Source of the DNA: Ferruginibacter sp. | GTDB taxonomy: Bacteria > Bacteroidota > Bacteroidia > Chitinophagales > Chitinophagaceae | Reading direction: 5' to 3' | Assembly: GCA_019638575.1 (NCBI GenBank) | Contig: JAHBTN010000001.1 | Coordinates: 1 to 64,000, forward strand | Length of the DNA stretch: 64,000 nucleotides | Shown: piece after piece, positions 43,541 through 53,004 of the stretch | How positions within the stretch are numbered: position 1 is the first letter of the stretch | Layout of the letters: each line of letters opens with the position of its first letter | Made by a program: the position numbers and the translations under genes | The notes under the pieces: generated by a model | Seen by the model: only the letters and a program-made list of their open reading frames with translations | Databases searched by the model: none | Told to the model about the DNA's origin: nothing

Positions 43541-46372
43541 ATGAAAAAAATCACCCTTTTATTTTCACTGCTTGCAGTTGCATTTACAATACAAGCACAA
43601 GTTAAAGGTACCCTGATAGATTCAGCAACCCTTAGGCCCATTGAAAATGCCGTTATTGGTTTGGTTGTAAAATCTGCCCCGGCAGATACCAGTTACACTT
43701 TCACTAATGACAAAGGGCAGTTTAGGTTTGAGGATGTCCCAAGGTCAAATTTCTCCATCATAATACGCCATCTTGGCTATTGGCCCATTGCCAAATTTGT
43801 TGCAGTAAATAAAGCAGAGAAAACGATAGATGTGGGAAGTTTTGTTATGGCACAGGATGCCAAACTACTGGCAGAAGTAACTGTAGAAGCGCCTGCCATT
43901 GTAGTAAAAGAAGATACAATTGAATACAACGCCTCATCATTTAAAACAAAAGAAGGTGCAGTGGTAGAAGACCTTATTAAAAAAATGCCCGGTATACAGG
44001 TTGATAAAAATGGCAATGTAACAGCACAGGGTAAAGCAGTAAGCCGTGTAAAAGTAAATGGAAAAGATTTTTTTGGGGGCGATGTAAAAACAGCTACCAA
44101 AGAATTGCCTGCCAATATTGTTGATAAGATTCAGATTATAGATGATTATGGCGACCAGGCAACAGTTAGCGGCATTAAAGACGGCGACCCCGATAAAGTG
44201 ATGAACATCCAAATTAAAAAAGATAAGAATAAAGGATTATTTGGAAGGGTTACCGCCGGGTATGGAACGCATGACCGATACCAGGCTTCGTTTAACGGCA
44301 ATTATTTTAATAACGATATGCAAATATCTGTTCTGGGCAATAGCAATAACACCAACACATCGCTGTTTAATTTTAGTGGCGGTGGTAACCGAGGTGCAAC
44401 CAGTATCATGAGGTCGGGTATGGCGGTAATGAGCAATATGGGTGGCATGGGCGCCATGAGTAATTATGATGCAAGCGCATTCAGCGGCAGCAGCAACAAT
44501 GGCATATCAACCACCAATTCATTTGGCTTTAATTACCGTGACCAATGGAGCAAAAGAATAAGTGTGTATGGCAGCTATTCTTACAATCATAAAAATACCA
44601 GCCAACTGCAAACCACTTCATCGCAAAACTTTTTTGATACATCAAGCTTTGTAAATAACCAGGATATAAACAACCTTACAAAGGGCAACTCCCATCGTTT
44701 TACATTTAATATGGAATACCAGGTTGATTCATTCAATTACCTGAAGATAAGCCCCAGCATACATTTCAGCGGCAGCAATGGCAACAATTTTAATGCATTT
44801 GATTATAAAAAATTCGACAGCACCAAAACTACCGATGGAAGTAACAGGAATATAAACAGTTCGCAGGCGCCCAATTTTGCCATTAACTTATTATATAACC
44901 ATAAGTTTAGGAAACGTGGCCGTAATTTTTCTGCAAGTATAAGTTTAGGTACAAGCAATAATAATTCTGACCAGGATATAACTAATTTAAGTTACCAGTA
45001 TGTACCTCCGTTTGTGGGGCCACGCAATATTTTTCAATACATTGACCAGGAAAACAGTAACCATAATTATGGTGTAAGGTTCACCTACTCTGAGCCGTTG
45101 AACAAATACCAGAGTATAGATCTTACTTATTCGCACAATTTAAATTACAGCCGCAATAATCGTAACACCTACAATGTAGATTCGGCTACACAGGCAAAAA
45201 CACTTAATAGCATTTTAAGCAACGATTACGAAAATGAATTTTACAATAACCGCATTGGCCTGTCGTTACGAACTACTAAAAAGAAATATAATTATACAAT
45301 AGGTTTAAGTTTACAGCCTGTAAACCTACAGGGTAACTCTATTACCAAAGACAGCGCCTATAAAACAATTAAGCGGGCAAATGTTTTTCCTATTGCAAGA
45401 TTTGCATACCATTTCAACCGTACAAAAACCTTTAATTTAAGTTACAACGGAAATGCCACACAGCCCAGCTTTAGCCAGTTACAGCCTGTACCCGACCAAA
45501 GCAACCAGCAAAATATCACATTAGGTAATCCTAACCTTAAGCCATCTATGAACCATAATTTGAATTTTTCTTACAACAATTTCAATATCATAAGTGGTAA
45601 GATATTATTCACTAATCTTACATTCAGCACTATAAAAAACCAGATTGTTTACAATAATATTAACCAGGGTGCAGGCCGCCAGTTAAGCATACCACAAAAT
45701 GTAAACGGTTATTACAACTTACTTGGTTTTTATGTGTACTCAAGGCCATACAAAAACAGAAAATATGTGGTTTCGGTAAGAGGTTCTGCCAACTATAATC
45801 ATAATATCAACCTTATTGACAGTATCAGAAATATTGGCCAAAACTGGGTTATAAGCCAGGGCTTTAATTTTGAATATAACTATAAAGAAATTTTGGAATT
45901 AGCTGCAGGTGTTACATATAGCCTTAACGATGTTCATTATAAGAATAAAACAAGCGTTGCTTTATCAACACTAAAAAACTCATCCAGCAATGCATGGACA
46001 TTTAGCAGTAATATGAACCTGAACATTACCAAAACTCTTGTTTTAAAATACGATGTTGACTATACAATTAATACCGGCCTGGCCAGCAATGTGAGCAAAA
46101 ACCAGGTTATTATGAATTGCTCGCTTGAACAACAATTATTTAAAAAGAAAAACGGCATACTTAAATTAGAAGCTTTTGATCTGTTTAAACAAAACAGCAA
46201 TATCAACCGTTCGGTAACCGCCAATCAAATTATCGACAGTAGAACAAACCAGCTTACCAGGTATTTTATTGCCACATTTACATACAGGATACAAAGGTTT
46301 GCCGGTAAGTCAACTACCCCCGGGCCGGGTATTAATTTCAGGCAAATGAGATCTCAGCGGCCGGCATTTTAA
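43541..46372 (+). CDS. Outer-membrane beta-barrel protein with CarboxypepD_reg-like domain
   Basis: A 943-residue exported protein (signal peptide MKKITLLFSLLAVAFTIQAQ). Residues 20-110 form a carboxypeptidase regulatory-like domain (VKGTLIDSATLRPIENAVIGLV), then a plug-like region (LIKKMPGIQVDKNGNVTAQGKAVSRVKVNGKDFFGGDVKTATKELP in outline) and a long beta-barrel. It belongs to the TonB-receptor-like outer-membrane barrel group of Bacteroidota; a SusD partner is not nearby. Gly/Ser/Met-rich loops occur around residue 290. The substrate is unknown. The gene is monocistronic. Confidence 0.85.
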   Translation: MKKITLLFSLLAVAFTIQAQVKGTLIDSATLRPIENAVIGLVVKSAPADTSYTFTNDKGQFRFEDVPRSNFSIIIRHLGYWPIAKFVAVNKAEKTIDVGSFVMAQDAKLLAEVTVEAPAIVVKEDTIEYNASSFKTKEGAVVEDLIKKMPGIQVDKNGNVTAQGKAVSRVKVNGKDFFGGDVKTATKELPANIVDKIQIIDDYGDQATVSGIKDGDPDKVMNIQIKKDKNKGLFGRVTAGYGTHDRYQASFNGNYFNNDMQISVLGNSNNTNTSLFNFSGGGNRGATSIMRSGMAVMSNMGGMGAMSNYDASAFSGSSNNGISTTNSFGFNYRDQWSKRISVYGSYSYNHKNTSQLQTTSSQNFFDTSSFVNNQDINNLTKGNSHRFTFNMEYQVDSFNYLKISPSIHFSGSNGNNFNAFDYKKFDSTKTTDGSNRNINSSQAPNFAINLLYNHKFRKRGRNFSASISLGTSNNNSDQDITNLSYQYVPPFVGPRNIFQYIDQENSNHNYGVRFTYSEPLNKYQSIDLTYSHNLNYSRNNRNTYNVDSATQAKTLNSILSNDYENEFYNNRIGLSLRTTKKKYNYTIGLSLQPVNLQGNSITKDSAYKTIKRANVFPIARFAYHFNRTKTFNLSYNGNATQPSFSQLQPVPDQSNQQNITLGNPNLKPSMNHNLNFSYNNFNIISGKILFTNLTFSTIKNQIVYNNINQGAGRQLSIPQNVNGYYNLLGFYVYSRPYKNRKYVVSVRGSANYNHNINLIDSIRNIGQNWVISQGFNFEYNYKEILELAAGVTYSLNDVHYKNKTSVALSTLKNSSSNAWTFSSNMNLNITKTLVLKYDVDYTINTGLASNVSKNQVIMNCSLEQQLFKKKNGILKLEAFDLFKQNSNINRSVTANQIIDSRTNQLTRYFIATFTYRIQRFAGKSTTPGPGINFRQMRSQRPAF

Positions 46373-46409
46373 TGTGAAGAAATTGCCTTTAAAGAGCCAT
46401 TTTTAACTA

Positions 46410-46439
46410 TTGTAGATTGCCGATTTTCTTATACCTTTG
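46410..46439 (+). promoter_or_regulatory. Promoter of atpG
   Basis: TTG at 46410-46412, a 19-nt spacer and TACCTTTG at 46432-46439, followed by CCAGCC. It is a full Bacteroidota match, 54 nt before the ATG of atpG. Confidence 0.75.
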
Positions 46440-46493
46440 CCAGCCTAAAAGCTGTCAGGCGACAGATACTGTTAATTTAACCATAGAATAATT

Positions 46494-47375
46494 ATGAGTG
46501 GTGCTTTAAAAGAGGTTCGTAACCGCATAAAAAGCGTTCAGAGTACACAACAGATTACAAAAGCCATGAAAATGGTAAGTGCAGCAAAACTGCGCCGTGC
46601 CCAGGATGCCATTACACAAATGCGCCCTTATGCACAAAAGCTACAGGAAATGCTGAGTAATATTGTAAGCAATAGCGATGGTGATGTAAATATGGCATTG
46701 GCTGCACAGCGCCCGGTAGAAAATGTATTAATAATTGTGGTTACCAGCGACAGGGGTTTGTGTGGAGGTTACAACAGTAACCTAATTAAACTAGCCAAAC
46801 AAGTTATCACCGAAAAATATCCTCAGCAATATGCAAAAGGAAAAGTACAGGTTTTACCCATTGGTAAAAAAGGATATGAAAATTTTACCAAAAACGGGTT
46901 TAAAGTAATTAACCAGTACTGGGATATTTTTAACAATTTAACTTTTGAAAAAGTACAGGCAGCTGCAAAACATGCGATGGATGCTTTTGCCAATAAAGAA
47001 ATAGATGCAGTGGAACTGGTTTATAGTGAATTTAAAAATGCCGCTACCCAGCGTTTTATTGCCGAACAGTTTTTACCGGTTGCAAAAGTTAATAAAGTAG
47101 AAGGGCAAAAAAATGCAGATTTTATTTTTGAGCCGGGCAAAGATGTATTAATTGCCGAACTGATGCCTAAAATTTTAAATACTCAATTATTTAAAGCCAC
47201 TTTAGATGCCAACGCCAGCGAACATGGCGCCCGTATGACAGCCATGGATAAAGCAAGCGATAATGCAAACGAATTATTAAAGGTATTGAAGATAAGCTAT
47301 AACCGTGCAAGGCAGGCAGCCATTACAACAGAGTTAACAGAGATTGTAAGCGGTGCCGCAGCATTGCAGGGATAA
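46494..47375 (+). CDS. atpG: ATP synthase F1 subunit gamma
   Basis: The gamma subunit is the rotating shaft of the F1 part of ATP synthase. The 293-residue protein has the N-terminal helix GALKEVRNRIKSVQSTQQITKAMKMVSAAKLRRAQ in outline and the C-terminal EHGARMTAMDKASDNANELL and NRARQAAITTELTEIVSGAAAL. Length is normal. It has its own promoter and no other ATP synthase genes are next to it; usually it follows atpA. The next gene is scpB, 89 nt downstream through a word-type spacer. Confidence 0.95.
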   Translation: MSGALKEVRNRIKSVQSTQQITKAMKMVSAAKLRRAQDAITQMRPYAQKLQEMLSNIVSNSDGDVNMALAAQRPVENVLIIVVTSDRGLCGGYNSNLIKLAKQVITEKYPQQYAKGKVQVLPIGKKGYENFTKNGFKVINQYWDIFNNLTFEKVQAAAKHAMDAFANKEIDAVELVYSEFKNAATQRFIAEQFLPVAKVNKVEGQKNADFIFEPGKDVLIAELMPKILNTQLFKATLDANASEHGARMTAMDKASDNANELLKVLKISYNRARQAAITTELTEIVSGAAALQG

Positions 47376-47464
47376 AATAATTTGATGATGTATAGATTTG
47401 GTGATTTGAAGAAATAGATCACTTAATTAACCAATCATCAAATTTTCAAATTATCAAACCAAAC
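47376..47464. repeat. Word-type inverted repeat between atpG and scpB
   Basis: The spacer repeats TTTGATGAT and GATTTGAA words. AATTTGATGAT at 47379-47389 pairs perfectly with ATCATCAAATT at 47434-47444. It ends just before the scpB start codon, like the other elements between co-directional genes. Confidence 0.5.
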
Positions 47465-48202
47465 ATGGAACTTTCAGAAATCATTCCACATATTGAAGCA
47501 TTAATATTTGCCAGCGATAAACCACTCAGCAATGATGATATTCTTGAGCTTATCAACAATGCACTTGCTTTTATTGAAGACCGTGCCACAAAAGAACAAG
47601 TTGATGCTGCTATTGAGGGCATCAGTGAAAAATACAATGCTGAGTTTTATGCTTTTGAATTAAAACAAATTGGAGGCGGCTGGCAGTTTCTCACCAAAAA
47701 AGAATACCATAAAACCGTAGCACAACTCAATGGCGATAAATTTTTAAAACGCCTTTCCACCGCTGCGCTCGAAACACTTGCTATCATTGCTTATAAGCAA
47801 CCCATCACCAAGAGCGAGATTGAAGCCATACGTGGTGTTAATTGTGATTATGCTGTGCAAAAACTTTTAGAAAAAGACCTGGTCATCATCTCGGGCCGTA
47901 ATGAAGAGGCTGTGGGTAAGCCATTGATTTATGCCACATCAAAATCATTTATGGATTATTTTGGCATCAACAGCGCCGACGACCTGCCAAAAATTTCGGA
48001 AGTGATGATGGAAGAACTGGTAAAAGCCACTAATGTACAGGAAGCTGAAAAAAATATGGAAGCAAACGGTGATAATGATGATACAAATTCTCCAGGTAAT
48101 ACAGCTAATGAAAGCGATACATTTTTATCGGTTACAGAAAATGGTAACATTATTGAAGAAGTAAAAGACGAAAATAATACCGACGAAAAAAATCAATCAT
48201 AA
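47465..48202 (+). CDS. scpB: Segregation and condensation protein B
   Basis: ScpB is part of the SMC-ScpA-ScpB complex that compacts and segregates the chromosome. The 245-residue protein has the usual two winged-helix domains (IEALIFASDKPLSNDDILELI, then LKRLSTAALETLAIIAYKQPITKSEIEAIRGVNCDYAVQKLLEKDLV in outline) and a family-typical GRPL-like segment (VGKPLIYATSKSFMDYFGI). The last 55 residues are acidic and disordered-looking (ANGDNDDTNSPGNTANES). scpA is not in the window. Confidence 0.93.
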   Translation: MELSEIIPHIEALIFASDKPLSNDDILELINNALAFIEDRATKEQVDAAIEGISEKYNAEFYAFELKQIGGGWQFLTKKEYHKTVAQLNGDKFLKRLSTAALETLAIIAYKQPITKSEIEAIRGVNCDYAVQKLLEKDLVIISGRNEEAVGKPLIYATSKSFMDYFGINSADDLPKISEVMMEELVKATNVQEAEKNMEANGDNDDTNSPGNTANESDTFLSVTENGNIIEEVKDENNTDEKNQS

Positions 48203-48274
48203 CATTTACCGGCATTAAATATTTACAAGGCATGATTTTTTTCATGCCTTTTATTTTTACATTAACTTTAGCTA

Positions 48275-49225
48275 ATGGCAATACAGGTAAAATCATATCA
48301 GTTGATAATAATATTTTTTGCAAGTCTTTTATTTTTTTCATGCACTGCTGCCAAAAAGAACAACTCGATGAACAACGAAATAAAAAATACTCCTTTAAAA
48401 GGTTGGGGTTATTTTGATAAGCAGGGCCACCGTGGCTGCCGTGGCTTAATGCCCGAGAATACTATACCGGCCATGATGAATGCATTAAGTTTAGGTGTTA
48501 CTACATTAGAAATGGATGTTTGCATCAGTAAAGACAACAAGGTATTTCTTTCGCATGAACCTTTCTTTAACCACGAGATTACCACGCTGCCCGGTGGTGC
48601 ATTGGTGCCGGAAAATGACGAACGGCAATTAAATATGTACACAATGGATTATGATTCCATTATTAAGTACGATGTGGGGCTTAAGCCGCACCCACGATTT
48701 CCTCACCAGCAAAAAATGAAAGCCGTTAAACCATTGCTGGCAGATGTTTTTAAAGCAGTAAAAGATTACATGATAACAGCAAAACGGCCCTACCCTTTCT
48801 TTAATATCGAAACCAAAACATTACCCGAAGGTGATAATATCTATCATCCCATGCCCGATAAATTTGTAAAACTGATGATGGATGTGATTATTGAAAACAA
48901 TATGGAAGATTTTGTAACCATTCAATCTTTTGATTACAGGAGCTTGCAATACCTGCACCGGCATTATCCAAAAATAAAAACTGCATTATTAATAGAAGCA
49001 AATAATAAAAACAGTTTTCGCAAACAGTTAAAAGACCTGGGCTTTACACCAACTATTTACAGCCCCGAATCTGCGCTTGTGATTCCATCTCTTATAAAAA
49101 AATGCCACGACCTTGGCATGCAAATCATACCCTGGACGGTGAATGATAAAAAAGAAATTGAAAGATATAAAAAAATGGGAGTTGATGGTATCATCACCGA
49201 TTATCCCAATTTATTTAATGAGTGA
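48275..49225 (+). CDS. Glycerophosphodiester phosphodiesterase family lipoprotein
   Basis: A 316-residue protein with a lipoprotein signal (MAIQVKSYQLIIIFFASLLF, then FSC). The catalytic barrel shows GHRGCRGLMPENTIPAMMNAL, the metal site of the family (EMDVCISKDNKVFLSHEPFFN) and PFFNIETKTLPEGD. It hydrolyses glycerophosphodiesters from phospholipid turnover in the periplasm. Its 3' end overlaps the convergent ACMSD gene by 11 bp. Confidence 0.88.
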   Translation: MAIQVKSYQLIIIFFASLLFFSCTAAKKNNSMNNEIKNTPLKGWGYFDKQGHRGCRGLMPENTIPAMMNALSLGVTTLEMDVCISKDNKVFLSHEPFFNHEITTLPGGALVPENDERQLNMYTMDYDSIIKYDVGLKPHPRFPHQQKMKAVKPLLADVFKAVKDYMITAKRPYPFFNIETKTLPEGDNIYHPMPDKFVKLMMDVIIENNMEDFVTIQSFDYRSLQYLHRHYPKIKTALLIEANNKNSFRKQLKDLGFTPTIYSPESALVIPSLIKKCHDLGMQIIPWTVNDKKEIERYKKMGVDGIITDYPNLFNE

Positions 49226-50213
49226 TGGTTAGCCCTAACCAATCGCATGCATTTTTATACAATAATTTTTCTTTTAGCGCAGCAGAAAAACTCATTTGCT
49301 CAATTAATTTACCGGGCTGCTGTTCGCCCAATGGAAAGGGATAATCGCTGCCCAGGCAAATTTTATCTTCCCCCATCAGTTCAATAATAAAATTCAACGC
49401 CATAGAATCATGCACTAAACTGTCTATCCAAAATTTTCCAATATAGTCTCTTGGGTTTACCGGGTTATCAATGGCAACCAAATCGGGCCGTACATTAAAT
49501 CCATGTTCTATCCTGCCAATTGTAATAGGAAAAGATCCTCCGCCATGTGCAAAAGCAATTTTTAGTTTTGGAAATTTTTGAAACACCCCACCAAAAATTA
49601 ATGAACAAATGGCACGACTTGTTTCGCCGGGCATGCCTACCAGCCAGGGTAGCCAGTATTTTTGCATCTGTGCCTGCCCCATCATTTCCCAGGGATGTAT
49701 AAACAATGCACAGTTCAGCTTTTCTGCAGCTTCGTAAAATGGAAAAAGAGATTCGTCGCTTAAATTAATACCGTTTATGTTGCTGCCAATTTCCAATCCC
49801 GGCATTTTTAATTCGGTTATGCAACGCTCCATTTCTTTAATGGCAAGGCCTATATCCTGCATAGGCACAGTGCCAATTCCAAAAAAGCGGTTGTTATTTT
49901 TTGAAACGGTATCTGCAATATGATCATTAAAAAAACGAGAAGTTTCCAAACCGTCTTTTGGTTTTGCCCAATAATTAAATAAAACCGGTATGGTTGACAG
50001 CACCTGCATCGTAACACCGGTTTGATCCATTTCTTTCATCCTAACACCAGCATCAAAACAATTATCCTCCACTTCTCTAAAAAGTTTATCGCCCTTCATC
50101 ATGCAGGCCTTGCAATTACGATGTTCAAGATGTATAAATTCACCATAGCCAAATTTTTGTACCCAGTTGGGCATCTTATCGGGCATAATGTGTGTGTGAA
50201 TATCAATTTTCAT
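49215..50213 (-). CDS. 2-amino-3-carboxymuconate-6-semialdehyde decarboxylase
   Basis: ACMSD decarboxylates the ring-opened product of 3-hydroxyanthranilate, steering kynurenine carbon away from quinolinate. The 332-residue protein has the amidohydrolase metal motif HTHIMPDKMP (H6, H8), PWEMMGQAQMQKYWLPWLVGMPGETSRAI in outline, the histidine of FAHGGGSFP, and the aspartate of CLGSDYPFPLG. It is downstream of the 3HAO gene on the same strand, separated by an inverted-repeat spacer of 133 nt. Function is well supported by motifs and context. Confidence 0.92.
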   Translation of the reverse strand: MKIDIHTHIMPDKMPNWVQKFGYGEFIHLEHRNCKACMMKGDKLFREVEDNCFDAGVRMKEMDQTGVTMQVLSTIPVLFNYWAKPKDGLETSRFFNDHIADTVSKNNNRFFGIGTVPMQDIGLAIKEMERCITELKMPGLEIGSNINGINLSDESLFPFYEAAEKLNCALFIHPWEMMGQAQMQKYWLPWLVGMPGETSRAICSLIFGGVFQKFPKLKIAFAHGGGSFPITIGRIEHGFNVRPDLVAIDNPVNPRDYIGKFWIDSLVHDSMALNFIIELMGEDKICLGSDYPFPLGEQQPGKLIEQMSFSAALKEKLLYKNACDWLGLTITH

Positions 50214-50346
50214 GTTGCTTTAAGAATCGTTTCTTGTTTCTTGTTTTGTGTTTCTGGTTACTCGTTTTTAGCGCTTTTAAAATTTAGAGTAATCATAATA
50301 TAGCATGATGTTATTGTTTTAAAAACAAGAAACGAGAAACAATTAT
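50214..50346. repeat. Inverted-repeat element without a gene (TTTCTTGTTTC words)
   Basis: Between the 3HAO and ACMSD genes: AATCGTTTCTTGTTTCTTG from 50225 and its inverted partner at 50321-50344 match at 21 of 24 positions. The words GAAACGAGAAAC and GAGTAAC recur in the arms around the RidA fusion gene 2.2 kb away. It looks like the same element without its four-helix-bundle gene. Confidence 0.65.
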
Positions 50347-50871
50347 TTATCCTTTACGAACCGGCGGTGCCATTACGTTTCCACATTTGCTACAGGTACG
50401 TTTTTTTTCATCCTTATAAAAACCTTCCATAACAGGCGGCAATTGTGTTACAATATCGGTTATCACTTTATATTCTTCGTAAAGTTTGTTGCCACAGTTT
50501 TCGCAGTACCATAAAAATCCATCTTCTTCTGATTCTCTCACTTTTTCAATCACCAACCCAACCGTGCCCTCTCCTCTTTGTGGCGAGTGTGGGGTACGTG
50601 GCGGCAGCAAAAACATATCGCCTTCGTTAATAGCAATGTCCCTCGGCTGTCCATCATCAATAATCTTTAATACAATATTCCCTTCCACCTGGTAATACAA
50701 TTCTTCACTTTCATTAAAGTGGTAATCTTTGCGGCTATTAGGCCCGCCCACCACCATAACAATAAAATTTTCGGCGTTCTTATAAATGCATTGGTTGCCA
50801 ACCGGGGGTTTTAATAAACTACGGTTTTCGTTAATCCATTTTTGTAAATTAAAAGCTGATGCAATAGGCAT
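50347..50871 (-). CDS. 3-hydroxyanthranilate 3,4-dioxygenase
   Basis: Opens the ring of 3-hydroxyanthranilate with O2 and Fe(II). The 174-residue cupin has RKDYHFNESEELYYQVEGNIVLKI with metal ligands in HFNESEE and the later PPRTPHSPQR histidine. The C-terminus carries two CxxC pairs (CENCGNKLYEE, CSKCGNVMAPP) for a rubredoxin-like metal, as in bacterial 3HAO. It is divergent from the AMSDH gene. Its 5' region has the block shared with glutaryl-CoA dehydrogenase. Confidence 0.94.
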   Translation of the reverse strand: MPIASAFNLQKWINENRSLLKPPVGNQCIYKNAENFIVMVVGGPNSRKDYHFNESEELYYQVEGNIVLKIIDDGQPRDIAINEGDMFLLPPRTPHSPQRGEGTVGLVIEKVRESEEDGFLWYCENCGNKLYEEYKVITDIVTQLPPVMEGFYKDEKKRTCSKCGNVMAPPVRKG

Positions 50872-50911
50872 GATAGTAAATTTAGGTACGTAAGTTAATT
50901 ATTTTTTTTGT

Positions 50912-50977
50912 CCCGGCATTTTATCATTGTGCAACTTCATTGGCGTCGCACTCTTGTGCCTTATATCTTTATTCGGC
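50912..50977 (-). promoter_or_regulatory. Conserved leader block, copy A (upstream of 3HAO)
   Basis: On the minus strand, GCCGAATAAAGAT (50977-50965), four bases, then ACAAGAGTGCGACGCCAATG inside 50960-50935, then AAATGCCGGG (50921-50912). The same order and spacing occurs before glutaryl-CoA dehydrogenase at 60010-60076; over the first 43 positions 35 are identical. It ends about 40 nt before the 3HAO start codon. It could be a regulatory leader or a dispersed repeat. Confidence 0.6.
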
Positions 50978-51036
50978 TTACTTTTATAATTCATAGCACT
51001 CAATCTTAAATTCGCAACTTAGTTTTACCTTTAATC

Positions 51037-52494
51037 ATGAACCTGTCTATCCCATATCATCTCGAAAATTTTATTGGCGGAAATTTTATCGGTCCACTCA
51101 GTGGTAATTTCATTGATAATGTAAATCCTGCCACCGGCGAAATGTATGCACAGATACCCGACAGCAATTCAAAAGATATCAACGTGGCTGTTAAAGCTGC
51201 AAAAAAAGCATTTACTGCATGGAGCGCCACCACCGTACAAGAAAGGTTTACCATATTAAATAATATTGCTGCTTTAATAGATGCCAACCTTGATGAACTG
51301 GCACTTGCCGAAACAACCGACAATGGCAAACCTTTATGGTTAAGTAAACAGGTTGATATACCGAGAGCCTCTGCCAACTTCCGTTTTTTTGCAACCGGTA
51401 TCATGCATTTTGCAAATGAAAGCCATAGCATGGAAGATAAGGCTGTGAATTATACGCTTCGTCAGCCAATAGGCGTTGTAGGTTGCATCTCTCCCTGGAA
51501 CCTTCCCCTGTATTTATTTACATGGAAGATTGCTCCGGCGCTTGCTGCCGGCAACTGCGTAATAGCAAAGCCTTCGGAAGTAACCCCTGTAACGGCATTT
51601 CTGCTAGGTAAAATTTGTAAAGAAGCCGGTTTGCCAGATGGTGTTTTAAATATTGTACACGGTACCGGCCAACATTGTGGCGAAGCTATTGTAAAGCATC
51701 CCGAAATAAAAGCCATCTCGTTTACCGGAAGCACAAGGGCAGGCGAACGCATAGCCTCTGTTGCAGCGCCTATGTTTAAAAAATTATCGCTGGAGCTGGG
51801 CGGTAAAAACCCCAATATCATTTTTAATGATTGCAATTGGGAAAAAATGCTCACACAAACCATCAGGTCTTCTTTTGCAAACCAGGGACAAATATGTTTA
51901 TGCGGCAGCCGTGTATTAATTGAAAGAAACGCCTACGATAATTTTAAAAAACACTTTATTGATATTGTTACAAAAATGAAAGTAGGCGACCCGTTGGATG
52001 AAACATCAAAGCAAGGCGCTATTGTAAGTAAAGCACATTTTGATAAAGTGATGAACTGTATCAATATTGCTAAAGAAGAAGGTGGAAAGATTTTATGCGG
52101 CGGAAAAGCAGTTAAACCAACCGGCCGTTGTGCTAACGGTTATTTTATTGAACCTACCATTATAGAAGGGCTTGGGCAAAACTGCAAAACCAACCAGGAA
52201 GAAATTTTTGGGCCGGTAATAACCATTCAGCCATTTGATACGGTTGAAGAAGCCTTGCAATTGGCCAATAACAGTACCTATGGTTTAGCAGCAAGTGTAT
52301 GGACACAGGATATCAGCAAGGCAAATTACATTGCATCAAAACTGGAGAGTGGTATTGTATGGGTAAACTGCTGGCTGGTTAGGGATTTACGTACACCATT
52401 TGGCGGTATGAAAAACAGCGGTGTTGGCAGGGAAGGAGGTTGGGATGCATTGCGTTTTTTTACGGAAGCTAAAAATATTTGTGTGCAGTTCTAA
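51037..52494 (+). CDS. Aldehyde dehydrogenase, probable 2-aminomuconic 6-semialdehyde dehydrogenase
   Basis: A 485-residue aldehyde dehydrogenase. Motifs: ISPWNLPLYLFTWKIAPALA, the glutamate of LELGGKNPNI, the nucleophilic cysteine of NQGQICLCGSRV and the end FGGMKNSGVGREGGWDALRFFTEAKNIC in outline. Between ACMSD/3HAO and kynureninase it should oxidise 2-aminomuconate semialdehyde to 2-aminomuconate. It begins the plus-strand half of the kynurenine cluster. The next gene starts 69 nt downstream, inside the inverted-repeat element. Confidence 0.9.
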   Translation: MNLSIPYHLENFIGGNFIGPLSGNFIDNVNPATGEMYAQIPDSNSKDINVAVKAAKKAFTAWSATTVQERFTILNNIAALIDANLDELALAETTDNGKPLWLSKQVDIPRASANFRFFATGIMHFANESHSMEDKAVNYTLRQPIGVVGCISPWNLPLYLFTWKIAPALAAGNCVIAKPSEVTPVTAFLLGKICKEAGLPDGVLNIVHGTGQHCGEAIVKHPEIKAISFTGSTRAGERIASVAAPMFKKLSLELGGKNPNIIFNDCNWEKMLTQTIRSSFANQGQICLCGSRVLIERNAYDNFKKHFIDIVTKMKVGDPLDETSKQGAIVSKAHFDKVMNCINIAKEEGGKILCGGKAVKPTGRCANGYFIEPTIIEGLGQNCKTNQEEIFGPVITIQPFDTVEEALQLANNSTYGLAASVWTQDISKANYIASKLESGIVWVNCWLVRDLRTPFGGMKNSGVGREGGWDALRFFTEAKNICVQF

Positions 52495-52519
52495 AAAATT
52501 GTGTCTGGTTTTTGATTTA

Positions 52520-53004
52520 TCGTTGTTAGTTTCTCGTTTTATATAATTTGAGATTTATTAGTATGGCTACAGTAAAAAAATTTACAGATTTGGAAATTTG
52601 GCAGTTAGCAAATGAACTGGAGCAAAAAATATATTTCCAATTGTCATCCGGAACCTTATCTAAAGATTATTCTCTAAAAGATCAAATTAACAGGTCAGTC
52701 GGTTCAATTCCTGATAACATTGCCGAAGGCTTTGGACGAGGTGGAAGATTAGAATTTATTCAATTTCTAAGTATTGCCAGGGCTTCAGCATCAGAAGTAC
52801 AATCACAGATCATCAGATGTCTAAACCGAAATCATTTTTCAAAAGAAATTTTCGAGGAGCTTAATGAACTTGTAGATAAAACCGTTAATAAGATTGGAGC
52901 ATTTATTAAATATTTAAATGAATCTGAAAAAACTGGTCCTAAATTTCAGGGCAGAGTTTCCACCAACAAGAAACGAGTAACAAAAAACGAGAAACAAGAG
53001 ACGA
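52520..53004 (+). mobile_element. IVS-like element whose right arm lies inside the fusion gene
   Basis: Left arm TCGTTGTTAGTTTCTCGTTT (from 52520) and right arm 52984-53004 are inverted copies matching at 17 of 21 positions. They enclose the four-helix-bundle part of the gene at 52563. The right arm is translated as the linker KKRVTKNEKQET. Words match the gene-less element at 50214-50346. Confidence 0.6.
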
